Below are positions 22,656-30,295 of a stretch of DNA of 64,000 bases, one piece after another. The position numbers and the translations under genes were made by a program. The notes below the pieces were generated by a model. That model was given only the letters and a program-made list of their open reading frames with translations. It did not search any database and was not told where the DNA came from. How positions within the stretch are numbered: the first letter of the stretch is position 1; every line of letters begins with the position of its first letter. The stretch is from Bog-756 sp050014755 (GTDB lineage: Bacteria > Actinomycetota > Acidimicrobiia > Acidimicrobiales > RAAP-2), in assembly GCA_050014755.1 (NCBI GenBank), contig JBEKCS010000013.1:1-64000 (forward strand). Direction: 5' to 3'.

Positions 22656-24092
22656 TCAGCGGGCCGCGGCCAGCAGGTCGCAGAACCAGTCGGAGGGACT
22701 CCGGGCCAGGATGGCCGCCTTCAGGACGGCGGCCCGTTCCGCTCGTTCCTCCTCGTCGGTGGCCAGGGCCCGTGACAGCACCGCCGCCGTCCCCGTCACG
22801 TCGAACGGATTGACTTCGAGGGCGCCGCCGGCCAGCCGGTCGAACGCCCCTGCTTCTCGGGACAGCGCGAGCACACCGTCGCGGCCGTTGATGACCGGGC
22901 CTTCCATCGCCACCAGGTTCAGCCCGTCGCGCACCGGATTGACGAGCAGCACGTCGTAGCGGGTGAGTGCCGCCAGCGACCTGGGGTAGTCGTCGTCGAT
23001 CTCCAGGACGATCGGGGTCCACCCTGCCGTGGACCACCGCTCGTTGATCCTGGCCACCGTCGACTCGACCTCTTCCTGGTAGGCGAGGTACTCCGGCAGC
23101 CCCTGGCGGGTCGGGTAGGCGAGGGCGACGAAGACCACCCGCTCCCGATGGGAGGGCTCGTGCTCGAGCAGCTCCTCGAAGGCCCAGAACCCCCGCAGGA
23201 GGTTCTTCGACAGCTCCATCCGGTCGACCCGGACGATCACCTTGCGGTCGCCTTCTCCCACCGACTCCTCGATGCGGGCGAGGGCGGCGGCGACCGCCGG
23301 TTCCGACGCCGCGGTCCGGAGCCGGTCGGGGTCGCTCGACAGGGGGGAGATGAACGTGCGGTTGGCCCCGCCGTCCAGACCGGCCGAGGCCAGACCGGCC
23401 CGGTATGCGCTCGCCCACCGCTCGGAATGGAAGCCGCAGGAGCCGAACCGGGCCAACGAAGCCAGCAGCTCGTCGCCGACGACGGTCGGGAGCATCCGGA
23501 GGACGGAGGGATCGGCGAACGGGGTATGGGTGAAGTGGACGGTGCGCAGGTCGGGCCGCAGGTCGTGCAGGGTCGGCGCCATCAGGGCGAGGTGGTAGTC
23601 CTGGACCAGTACCCGGCCACCCTCGGGGGCGACATCGGCCACCCGTGCGGCCATGAGTGCGTTGAAGTCGCGGTAGGCGTCCCACGCCTGCATCCAGTGC
23701 CGGTCGGTGCGCGGACGTCGGGCCGCGTCGAACAGGTGGTGGTGGCAGAACCACAACGTGGAGTTGGACACCACGTTGTAGGCCATGTTGTACATCTCGG
23801 GATCGGGCTCGACCAGATCGACGCGGAGTCCGCCCACGGTCATGAGGCCGGTGGCGGCGGCCAGGCGATCGGCGTCGTTCATCGACGAGGCGACCCATGT
23901 GGCATCGCTCCCCTCGACCAGCGGGTGGAGGGAGGCGGCGAGCCCGCCGCCGGGCGTCGCCCGCACCGGACGACCGTCCACCATGCGGAAGGACAGAGGA
24001 CCCCGGTTGGAGACGAGGACGGTATCGGCCAGCGATCGGTGTCCCGACACGGCCGGGGGGGCCCCGGGGGAGGGAGACGGGTCGCGGGGCAT
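22656..24092 (-). CDS. otsA: Trehalose-6-phosphate synthase (GT20)
   Basis: 478 aa. GT20 landmarks: 'TVLVSNRGPLSF', 'GGGLAASLHPLVEG', 'VLVQDYHLALMAPTLHDLRP', 'HTPFADPSVLRMLP', 'IVRVDRMELSKNLLRGFWAF' (replacing the usual R-D-L--GI--R--A core), 'VFVALAYPTRQGLPEY' and 'LLVNPVRDGLNLVAMEGPVI'. It makes trehalose-6-phosphate from UDP- or other NDP-glucose and glucose-6-phosphate. Trehalose is an osmo- and desiccation protectant. The gene faces otsB tail to tail rather than sharing an operon. Confidence 0.93.
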   Translation of the reverse strand: MPRDPSPSPGAPPAVSGHRSLADTVLVSNRGPLSFRMVDGRPVRATPGGGLAASLHPLVEGSDATWVASSMNDADRLAAATGLMTVGGLRVDLVEPDPEMYNMAYNVVSNSTLWFCHHHLFDAARRPRTDRHWMQAWDAYRDFNALMAARVADVAPEGGRVLVQDYHLALMAPTLHDLRPDLRTVHFTHTPFADPSVLRMLPTVVGDELLASLARFGSCGFHSERWASAYRAGLASAGLDGGANRTFISPLSSDPDRLRTAASEPAVAAALARIEESVGEGDRKVIVRVDRMELSKNLLRGFWAFEELLEHEPSHRERVVFVALAYPTRQGLPEYLAYQEEVESTVARINERWSTAGWTPIVLEIDDDYPRSLAALTRYDVLLVNPVRDGLNLVAMEGPVINGRDGVLALSREAGAFDRLAGGALEVNPFDVTGTAAVLSRALATDEEERAERAAVLKAAILARSPSDWFCDLLAAAR

Positions 24093-24178
24093 GCCGGGAC
24101 GCTACCCCGTCGACCCCGGTGGACCTGGTCTTTGGTGCGCCGCCGGTCGCCTACCGGACCGTGCCCGCAAGAAGGGTC

Positions 24179-24207
24179 TTGACAGGTAGTGAGTGAGCAC
24201 TCACAAT
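24179..24207 (+). promoter_or_regulatory. Promoter and operator of the TetR gene
   Basis: TTGACA (24179-24184), 17-nt spacer, CACAAT (24202-24207). The spacer holds the perfect dyad GTGAGTG-AG-CACTCAC (24189-24204), a typical TetR operator position. Transcription would start near 24214, so the ATG there would be leaderless. Confidence 0.8.
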
Positions 24208-24213
24208 GGGCCG

Positions 24214-24840
24214 ATGATGGTATCGACACGGATGACCGCATCGGAGCGCCGGACCGCCGTGTTGGCCGCCGCCGTCACCGAGTTCGCCCGGTCGGGCTAT
24301 GCCGGGACCTCGACCGAAGCCATCGCCACCCGGGCCGGGATCTCCCAGCCCTATCTGTTCCGCCTGTTCGGCACCAAGAAGGACCTGTTCATCGCCACCT
24401 ACGAACTGGTGGCCGACCGGATCATCGCCGCCATGACCCGGGCCGGCGACGGCCTCGAGGGCGAGGAGGCCATGCTCGCCATGGGCGGTGCCTACATGGA
24501 CCTCATGCAGGATCCCGAGGTTCTCCAGGTCGAGCTCCACGGGTTCGCCGCCGCGCCGGGGGACCCGGACATCGCCGCAACCTGTCGGCGCACCTTCGAC
24601 GTCCTCTGGCACCTGGTGCACGAGCGCACCCTCCTTCCCGACGAGGACGTCCAGAGGTTCTTCGCCATGGGGATGATGGCCAACGTGATGGCCGCCATCG
24701 ACCTGCTGTCCGTTTCCGAGCACTGGGCCCAGAGCTTCTGCCCGATGCCCGAGAAGATCGCCGCCATCCGAGCCGCCACCCAAGCCATCAAGGACCAGCG
24801 CGCCGCCGAGCTGGTCACAACCATGGAGGTCCCCGCATGA
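24214..24840 (+). CDS. TetR family repressor
   Basis: 208 aa. The N-terminal HTH reads 'TAVLAAAVTEFARSGYAGTS' followed by 'IATRAGISQPYLFRLFGTKK', the TetR consensus. The C-terminal ligand domain is variable. ATG 24214 is preferred since the upstream GTG (24193) lies inside the operator. Its own promoter contains a perfect dyad, and a close copy lies before the MFS gene, so it probably represses both itself and the efflux pump until a drug-like ligand binds. Confidence 0.9.
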   Translation: MMVSTRMTASERRTAVLAAAVTEFARSGYAGTSTEAIATRAGISQPYLFRLFGTKKDLFIATYELVADRIIAAMTRAGDGLEGEEAMLAMGGAYMDLMQDPEVLQVELHGFAAAPGDPDIAATCRRTFDVLWHLVHERTLLPDEDVQRFFAMGMMANVMAAIDLLSVSEHWAQSFCPMPEKIAAIRAATQAIKDQRAAELVTTMEVPA

Positions 24841-24875
24841 ACCAGCCCATCGTCCCCCTTTTTTTGCCCCGTCGA

Positions 24876-24891
24876 GTAAGTGATCGCTCAC
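24876..24891 (+). promoter_or_regulatory. Second TetR operator, upstream of the MFS gene
   Basis: GTAAGTG-AT-CGCTCAC matches the 24189-24204 operator (GTGAGTG-AG-CACTCAC) in 13 of 16 bases with the same 7+2+7 geometry, and both are followed by AA. A run of eight T lies at 24858-24865, unusual in this GC-rich DNA. Confidence 0.65.
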
Positions 24892-24995
24892 AACTGAGCG
24901 AGTGGCCACCGGTTCCGTACCGTCGCCGGACGTTCACCACTGTCCGCCCCCGCCGGGTCGGCAGGCCCGGGAGCGGTGGAGGCACGGCGACCCCG

Positions 24996-26543
24996 GTGGC
25001 CGCGCCTCCGGTCCCGCCTGCGCCGCCGACCGTCGGAGGTACTCCCCCCGCGGTCGACCTCGAGTCCCCCGCGGCCCGCTCCCGTGCGGTCTGGGCCGTG
25101 GCCATCACCGGCGTCGCCCTGTTCATGGCCTCGCTGGACAACCTGGTCGTCTCGACGGCACTGCCGGTCATCCGGGTCCACCTCCATGCCGGACTCTCCG
25201 GCCTCGAGTGGACGGTGAACGCATACACGCTCACGTTCGCGGTGCTCCTGCTGTCGGCGGCCGCGCTGGGCGAGCGTTTCGGACGCCGTCGGATCTTCGT
25301 GGCCGGGATCGCACTGTTCACCGCCTCGTCGGCGGCCGCCGCCATGGCCCCGAGCATCGGGGTCCTGATCGCGGCCCGGGCCCTGCAGGGTGCCGGCGCG
25401 GCGATGATCATGCCCCTGTCGCTCACGCTCCTGAGCGCCGCCGTTCGACCCGAGCGCCGCAACGCGGCGCTCGGGATCTGGGGCGCCATCGGCGGGACCG
25501 CCGTGGCGGTCGGCCCGCTGGTCGGTGGGGCGGTGACCAGCGGCTGGGCCTGGCAGTACATCTTCTGGCTCAACGTGCCGGTCGGGATCGTGCTGCTCCC
25601 GTTGGCCCGGTGGCGCCTGGTGGAGTCCCGCGGGTCGGCCGCCCCCCTCGATCTGACCGGGGTCAGCCTGGTGAGCGTCGGGCTCTTCGGGGTCGTGCTC
25701 GGCCTGGTGCGCGGCAACGCCCACGGCTGGACGTCGACGTCGGTCCTCACCTCGTTCGCGGTCGGGGCGGTCATGCTGCTCGCATTCGTGGCCTGGGAAC
25801 TGCGCACCGACCACCCGATGCTCGACATCCGCCTCTTCGCCCACCGGGGATTCGCCGCCGTCAACGCGACCGCCCTCCTGTTCAGCTTCGGGATGTTCGG
25901 TTCGATCTTCTTCCTGTCCCAGTTCCTCCAGACCGTGCAGGGGTACTCACCGCTGTCGGCCGGGGTGCGGATCCTGCCCTGGACGGCGATCACCATGTTG
26001 TTGGCCCCGCTGGTGGGCCAGATGGCCGAGCGCTGGGGCGGCAAGCCCCTGGTGGTCACCGGACTCGGGCTCCAGGCCACCGGTCTGGCATGGCTGGCGA
26101 TGATCGTGACCCCGACCCTGCCGTACCCGGACATGATCGCCCCATTCGTCCTGTGCGGTGTGGGGATGACGCTCTTCTTCGTGCCGCTCGCCTCGGTGGT
26201 GCTCGGCACCCTGCCGAAGGCGCTCGAGGGGGTCGCGTCGGGCACCAATGCCGCCTCCCGCGAGCTCGGCGGGGTCCTCGGCATCGCCGCCCTCGGCGCC
26301 GTCTTCAGCTCGCACGGCGGCTACGCCTCGGGGCAGGACTTCGTGTCCGGTCTGGCGCCGGCCGTCGCCGTCGGGGCGGCCGTGGTGGCCGTCGGAGCGG
26401 CAACGGCGATGCTGCTGCCGTCCAGGAGGAGGCTCCGTTCGGCCCTCGCCATGCCCCACGTTCCGGCCGTGGCCGCCGTTCAGCTGACTGCACTGGCCGA
26501 GCAGATCCGGCCGGTCGAGCTGGGCGAGCCGATCTGCCGCTAG
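24996..26543 (+). CDS. MFS multidrug efflux transporter, DHA2 (EmrB/QacA) family
   Basis: About 515 aa with ~14 membrane helices. Family motifs: 'MASLDNLVVSTALPVI' (DHA2 motif D1), 'LGERFGRRRIFVAGIALFTA' (motif A), 'ALQGAGAAMIMPLSLTLL' and 'WGAIGGTAVAVGPLVGGAVT' (motif C). It should export hydrophobic compounds with protons. Start is uncertain: ATG 24837 overlaps the tetR stop (ATGA), but the 24837-24920 stretch has poor GC at third positions and carries the operator, so GTG 24996 is preferred. Confidence 0.85.
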   Translation: MAAPPVPPAPPTVGGTPPAVDLESPAARSRAVWAVAITGVALFMASLDNLVVSTALPVIRVHLHAGLSGLEWTVNAYTLTFAVLLLSAAALGERFGRRRIFVAGIALFTASSAAAAMAPSIGVLIAARALQGAGAAMIMPLSLTLLSAAVRPERRNAALGIWGAIGGTAVAVGPLVGGAVTSGWAWQYIFWLNVPVGIVLLPLARWRLVESRGSAAPLDLTGVSLVSVGLFGVVLGLVRGNAHGWTSTSVLTSFAVGAVMLLAFVAWELRTDHPMLDIRLFAHRGFAAVNATALLFSFGMFGSIFFLSQFLQTVQGYSPLSAGVRILPWTAITMLLAPLVGQMAERWGGKPLVVTGLGLQATGLAWLAMIVTPTLPYPDMIAPFVLCGVGMTLFFVPLASVVLGTLPKALEGVASGTNAASRELGGVLGIAALGAVFSSHGGYASGQDFVSGLAPAVAVGAAVVAVGAATAMLLPSRRRLRSALAMPHVPAVAAVQLTALAEQIRPVELGEPICR

Positions 26544-26586
26544 CGGTGACCGGTCCGGCGCCGACCAGGCGCCGGCGACGGCGGGT

Positions 26587-27405
26587 TCAGTCGCCGGTTG
26601 CGCCGCTGGAGAGGAGCGGCGACCGGGCCAGGGCCGCGGCGAGGATGTCGGTCGCCTGCGGGCGCAGTTCGGACAGGGGACGGTTGCGGTGGACGCGGAT
26701 CCCGAGGTCCACCTGGGCGATCGTCTCGACGCCGAAGTGCGAGGCCACGTCGATGAGCAGGGCGAGCTCGACGGCGTATCCGTCGGCCAGGGTGCATTTC
26801 TCGAACACCCACCGGGGGGCGGCCGTCTCGCCGGCAAGGGGCTGGCGGACCACGGACAGCGCGGGGAACAGCAGGTCGATCACGGGACGGGCCATGAGCT
26901 CGGTCACCCGGCCGCCACCGTCCGGCTCCCCGTTGAGCGGGCGCTGGTAGAAGCCCTTCACGACGGTCGTCCCGTCATCGGGCATGAGCGGCCCGAGCAG
27001 GCCGGTCACGAAGTGGGCACCGAAGTTGGTGACGTCGCCGTCGACGAAGACGATCAGGTCGCCCTCGGCCTCGGCCAGGGCGGCCCGCATGGCCTGACCC
27101 TTCCCGCCTCCGGGCGTGTCCCGGGCCACGACGCGGGCGCCCTCGCGTCGGGCGATGGCGCCGGTGTCGTCGCCCGATCCGTCGTCGACCACCACCACCT
27201 CGTCGACCAGGTCGGTGCCGCCTCCGGCCACGGTCAGCTCGGTGACGATGGTCCGTACGATGGGGCCGATGGTCGCCGCCTCGTTCCGGGCCGGAATGCA
27301 GACCGAGATGGACCGGTCCGCCTTGGCCGCGGCGAGGCTCCCGGCGGCGAAGTCGGTGTGCACGGAGGTGGAGCGGTCGTCCCCGTGTGCGACCGTCGCT
27401 GACAT
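26587..27405 (-). CDS. gpgS: Glucosyl-3-phosphoglycerate synthase-like glycosyltransferase (GT81)
   Basis: 272 aa, shorter than mycobacterial GpgS (~320). GT-A fold signs: 'SVCIPARNEAATIGPIVRTI', 'VDEVVVVDDGSGDDT', metal motif 'VFVDGDVTNFGAHFVTGLL' (DGD), 'GGRVTELMARPVIDLLFP', 'QPLAGETAAPRWVFEK' and 'AQVDLGIRVHRNRPLSEL'. GpgS starts glucosylglycerate/methylglucose polysaccharide synthesis from NDP-glucose and 3-phosphoglycerate. ATG 27405 chosen. The gene is divergent from the riboswitch-controlled thrC-like gene. Confidence 0.82.
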   Translation of the reverse strand: MSATVAHGDDRSTSVHTDFAAGSLAAAKADRSISVCIPARNEAATIGPIVRTIVTELTVAGGGTDLVDEVVVVDDGSGDDTGAIARREGARVVARDTPGGGKGQAMRAALAEAEGDLIVFVDGDVTNFGAHFVTGLLGPLMPDDGTTVVKGFYQRPLNGEPDGGGRVTELMARPVIDLLFPALSVVRQPLAGETAAPRWVFEKCTLADGYAVELALLIDVASHFGVETIAQVDLGIRVHRNRPLSELRPQATDILAAALARSPLLSSGATGD

Positions 27406-27507
27406 GCCACCATCATCCCTCACCGCCGGAGGGTCCGGGACGGCCTGCCCGAGGGTTTCCGGGCCGCCGCGTTGACGGAGCACCTCCGGATCGGCCAGAA
27501 TGGAGGC

Positions 27508-27624
27508 CATCATCCAGAGCAGCTGAGGGACCGGGCCCGATGACGCTGCGGCAACCTGAACGCGAACGACCTGATCGGATAGGTCGGAATGCGTGCCAGG
27601 TGCCAATGCCCGAGCGATGAGGAG
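27508..27624 (+). promoter_or_regulatory. SAM-I (S-box) riboswitch, translational type
   Basis: Conserved core elements are in order: GAGGGAC (27525-27531), GATGA (27539-27543), GGCAACC (27550-27556), GGTGCCAA (27599-27606). Helices: P1 TCATC/GATGA (27510-27514 with 27616-27620), P2 GCAGC/GCTGC (27519-27523 with 27545-27549), P3 with ACGC/GCGT and GACCT/AGGTC (27568-27572 with 27581-27585). The 3' P1 strand overlaps the GAGGAG ribosome site (27619-27624), so SAM binding should hide it and shut off translation of the downstream gene. No separate terminator stem is seen. Confidence 0.9.
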
Positions 27625-27630
27625 ACTGCT

Positions 27631-28896
27631 GTGGACTTCGTTTCCGGCTTGCGCTGCCGTGAATGTGGCCGTACCTATCCGGCCGAGGCGCTCCATGTGT
27701 GTGACTTCTGTTTCGGACCCCTCGAGGTGTCCTACGACTACGAGCGGGTGGCAGCCACCATCACCCGCGAGCGGGTGGAGGCCGGACCGCGGTCGATCTG
27801 GCGCTATGCCGACCTGCTGCCGGTGGCTGACGCCGTGCCGGTCGACCTCGGTGCCGGATTCACCCCGCTGGTGCGGGCCGACCGACTGGCGGCCGAGCTG
27901 GGGCTGGGCGAGTTGTGGATCAAGGACGACACGGCCAATCCGACCGGCTCGTTCAAGGACCGGGTGGTCTCGGTCGCCCTGACCAAGGCCCGTCAACTCG
28001 GGTTCAAGGTCGCCGCCTGTGCCTCGACGGGTAACCTGGCCAACTCGGTGGCCGCCCACGCCGCACGGGCCGGGATGGACTCGGTCGTGCTGATCCCCCA
28101 TGACCTCGAGCGGGCCAAGATCACCATGACCTCTGTCTACGGAGGACGGGTGTTCGCCGTCGAAGGCAGCTACGACGATGTCAACCGACTGTGCGCCGAG
28201 CTCACCAGCGAGCAGCCCGAATGGGCCTTCGTCAACGTCAACGTGCGGACCTACTACGCCGAGGGCTCGAAGACCCTGGCATTCGAGGTGGCCGAACAGC
28301 TCGGCTGGCGGGCACCGGACCACGTGGTGGTGCCCATCGGGTCGGGCAGTCAGCTGACCAAGGTGGACAAGGGATTCAAGGAGCTCTGGAAAGTCGGTCT
28401 GCTCGACGAGGAGCCGTCGGTGCGGGTGTCGGGCGCCCAGGCGGAGGGCTGTTCGCCGGTGGCGACGGCGTTCGCCGAGGGTTCCGACGCCATCCGGCCG
28501 GTCAAGCCCCACACCATCGCCAAGTCGCTGGCCATCGGAAATCCGGCCGACGGGTGGTATGCGCTCGACGCGATCCGTAAGTCCGGCGGCGCCTGCGCGT
28601 CGGTCACCGATGACGAGGTGCTCGACGGCATCCGCCTCCTGGCCCGGACCGAGGGGATCTTCGCGGAGACCGCCGGCGGTGTCACCATCGCCACGCTGGC
28701 CAAGCTGACGGCCGAAGGGGTCATCCGCTCGGACGAGCGGGTGGTGGCCATGATCACCGGCCACGGGCTCAAGACGGTCGAAGCACTCGCCGACGTAGTC
28801 GGCCCGACCGCCACCATCTCCCCCACGCTCGACTCGTTCGCACAGGCCATGGCGGCCGAGTCAACCCATTCATCCACCCCGAGGAGCCCCCGATGA
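27631..28896 (+). CDS. Threonine synthase-like PLP enzyme under SAM-riboswitch control
   Basis: 421 aa from GTG 27631, seven bases after GAGGAG. An N-terminal zinc ribbon (Cys9, 12, 24, 27) precedes a fold-type II PLP domain: 'LWIKDDTANPTGSFKDRVVS' with PLP-lysine Lys109, 'ACASTGNLANSVAAHAARAG', 'VPIGSGSQLTKVDKGFKELW' (phosphate-binding Gly/Ser loop) and 'AETAGGVTIATLAKL'. By homology it uses O-phosphohomoserine to form threonine. However, a SAM-I riboswitch in front and a coupled CysO-like sulfur carrier behind (4-nt overlap) argue for a sulfur-incorporating reaction, such as homocysteine formation. That reassignment is inference. Confidence 0.85.
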   Translation: MDFVSGLRCRECGRTYPAEALHVCDFCFGPLEVSYDYERVAATITRERVEAGPRSIWRYADLLPVADAVPVDLGAGFTPLVRADRLAAELGLGELWIKDDTANPTGSFKDRVVSVALTKARQLGFKVAACASTGNLANSVAAHAARAGMDSVVLIPHDLERAKITMTSVYGGRVFAVEGSYDDVNRLCAELTSEQPEWAFVNVNVRTYYAEGSKTLAFEVAEQLGWRAPDHVVVPIGSGSQLTKVDKGFKELWKVGLLDEEPSVRVSGAQAEGCSPVATAFAEGSDAIRPVKPHTIAKSLAIGNPADGWYALDAIRKSGGACASVTDDEVLDGIRLLARTEGIFAETAGGVTIATLAKLTAEGVIRSDERVVAMITGHGLKTVEALADVVGPTATISPTLDSFAQAMAAESTHSSTPRSPR

Positions 28897-29165
28897 GCAA
28901 GGTCCGAATTCCGGCGCAGTTGCGCACACTGACCGGCGGGGTCGGCGAGCTCGTCATCGAGGGGTCGACGGTGGGTGAGGTGCTCAAGGGTCTCGATGCC
29001 GCCCACGCCGGATTTGCCGAGCGGATCTTCGACGCCGACGGCGGTCTCCGCCGCTTCGTCAACGTCTTCCTCGACGAAGAGGACGTCCGGTTCCTCGAGG
29101 GACTGGCTACGCCGGTTGCCGACGGGCAGACCATCTCGATCGTCCCGGCCGTCGCCGGAGGCTGA
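28893..29165 (+). CDS. CysO-like sulfur carrier protein (MoaD/ThiS family)
   Basis: 90 aa ubiquitin-like protein ending in '...IVPAVAGG', the Gly-Gly tail that is adenylated and thiocarboxylated by an E1-like enzyme. Segments 'LRRFVNVFLDEEDVRFLEGL' and 'ADGQTISIVPAVAGG' closely resemble mycobacterial CysO, which donates sulfur to a PLP enzyme (CysM). Its ATG overlaps the stop of the threonine-synthase-like gene, so the two products are made together under one SAM riboswitch. No CysM or Mec protease gene is nearby. Confidence 0.9.
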   Translation: MSKVRIPAQLRTLTGGVGELVIEGSTVGEVLKGLDAAHAGFAERIFDADGGLRRFVNVFLDEEDVRFLEGLATPVADGQTISIVPAVAGG

Positions 29166-29240
29166 CCCGGCCGTCGCCGGAGGCTGACCCGGTTGCCGGC
29201 CGGAGGCTGACCCGGTTGCCGGCCGGAGGCTGACCCGGTT
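29155..29240 (+). repeat. Four tandem 22-23-bp repeats duplicating the sulfur-carrier gene tail
   Basis: The 16-mer CCGGAGGCTGACCCGG occurs at 29155, 29177, 29200 and 29223 with 6-7 nt spacers. The first copy contains the gene's own last glycine codon and TGA stop (GGC-TGA); the others repeat it in the intergenic space. Confidence 0.9.
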
Positions 29241-29318
29241 GGCACGGGGTCCCGATACGGCTTACGCGGCGCCTCCCAGTACACTGGTGCGGATAGTCGA
29301 ACCAGTACAGGAGCGATG

Positions 29319-30197
29319 ATGAGCTCGACGCAAGGATCTACTCCGGGAACACCGACAGGTGGGACTGCGACCAGGACGCGCCGTTCCGGCGGGTCGTTCG
29401 GAACGGTGTCCAACTACAACCGGATGCTGACCACGTTCCAGGGCGCGCCGGCGACCGCCCCGTCCAACTGGAAGCAGCAGCCCGACGGCAACTGGTGGTC
29501 GTGGGACGGGGCCACCTGGCACCTCCAGCCCCAGGGACCGCCGCCGGCTCCTCCTGCCGCCGGCCAGGCCGCCCGTTTCACGGCGGACGGCGCCCTCAAC
29601 AAGGCCGGTCTCCTCGGCCTGATCGCCCTAGTGGTGGGCGCAGTCGCCTATCTGGGCAACCTGCCGATGGCCGTCGCCATGGTCGCCATGTTCGGCGGCC
29701 TGGGCGTTGCTCTGTGGTGCATCTTCCGGCCCCGGCTCGCCCCGGTGCTCGCCCCGATCTACGCAGTGGCCGAGGGTGCGGTCCTCGGGATCATCTCCCG
29801 GTACTACGCCGACGCGGGCCAGCACGTCGTCACGTTGGCCGTCTTCGGGACGGTGGCCATCGTGGCCGGTGTGTGGGGTGTCTACCGGACCGGACTGGTC
29901 AAGATCGGGCCCCGGTTCTTCATGGTCACCGTGGTGGCCACCCTCGGGATGCTCGTCGTGATGATGACCTCCTTCCTGACCGGGTGGGGGCTCTCGGGGA
30001 TGTCCGGCCTGCTCATCTTCGGCGTCCTCTACCTGATCATCGCCGTGATGAACCTCTTCATGGACTTCAGCTTCGTGGACAGGGCACAGGCGGCAGGCAT
30101 CGAAGCCGAGGCCGAGTGGTTCTCAGCGTTCACCATCCTGGTCTCCTCGGTCATGGTCTACCTGGCCCTGGTGCGCATCTTCGGAGGCGGGCGCTAG
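29319..30197 (+). CDS. Bax inhibitor-1/YccA-like membrane protein
   Basis: 292 aa starting at ATG 29319 (AGGAG seven bases upstream; ATG 29316 is the alternative). The first ~85 residues are hydrophilic, with 'NWKQQPDGNWWSWDGATWHL', a tryptophan-rich stretch like DUF2510 domains. Seven membrane helices follow, with 'APIYAVAEGAVLGIISRYY' and 'NLFMDFSFVDRAQAAGIEAE' near the end, matching the actinobacterial Bax1-I/YccA group. Its role is probably membrane ion or protease homeostasis; not established. A 25-bp tandem repeat follows its stop codon. Confidence 0.8.
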   Translation: MSSTQGSTPGTPTGGTATRTRRSGGSFGTVSNYNRMLTTFQGAPATAPSNWKQQPDGNWWSWDGATWHLQPQGPPPAPPAAGQAARFTADGALNKAGLLGLIALVVGAVAYLGNLPMAVAMVAMFGGLGVALWCIFRPRLAPVLAPIYAVAEGAVLGIISRYYADAGQHVVTLAVFGTVAIVAGVWGVYRTGLVKIGPRFFMVTVVATLGMLVVMMTSFLTGWGLSGMSGLLIFGVLYLIIAVMNLFMDFSFVDRAQAAGIEAEAEWFSAFTILVSSVMVYLALVRIFGGGR

Positions 30198-30203
30198 GCG
30201 CCA

Positions 30204-30295
30204 GCCGCCAGGCCGTGCCGTGGCTCAGGCCGCCAGGCCGTGCAGTGGCTCAGACCGCCGGGCCGTGCCGTGGCTCAGGCCGCCAGGCCGTGCAG
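30204..30295. repeat. 25-bp tandem repeats at the 3' end of the TetR gene
   Basis: Three full units (30204-30228, 30229-30253, 30254-30278) and a partial fourth (30279-30295) differ by one to three bases. Each holds GGCTCAG, whose complement includes the TGA stop of the minus-strand TetR gene at 30275-30277. The array fills the gap between two convergent genes. Confidence 0.9.

Noticed and set aside
24902..26950. 682-codon plus-strand frame parallel to the MFS gene
   Set aside because: Wrong frame: Arg/Gly/Pro-rich with no helices, while the alternative frame encodes clear MFS motifs. I also noted that its GTG at 24902 fits a leaderless start after operator 2, but the frame is not coding.
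29155..29240. Insertion sequence or REP element at the tandem repeats
   Set aside because: No inverted ends or transposase; units are plain copies of the gene tail and each locus has its own unit.
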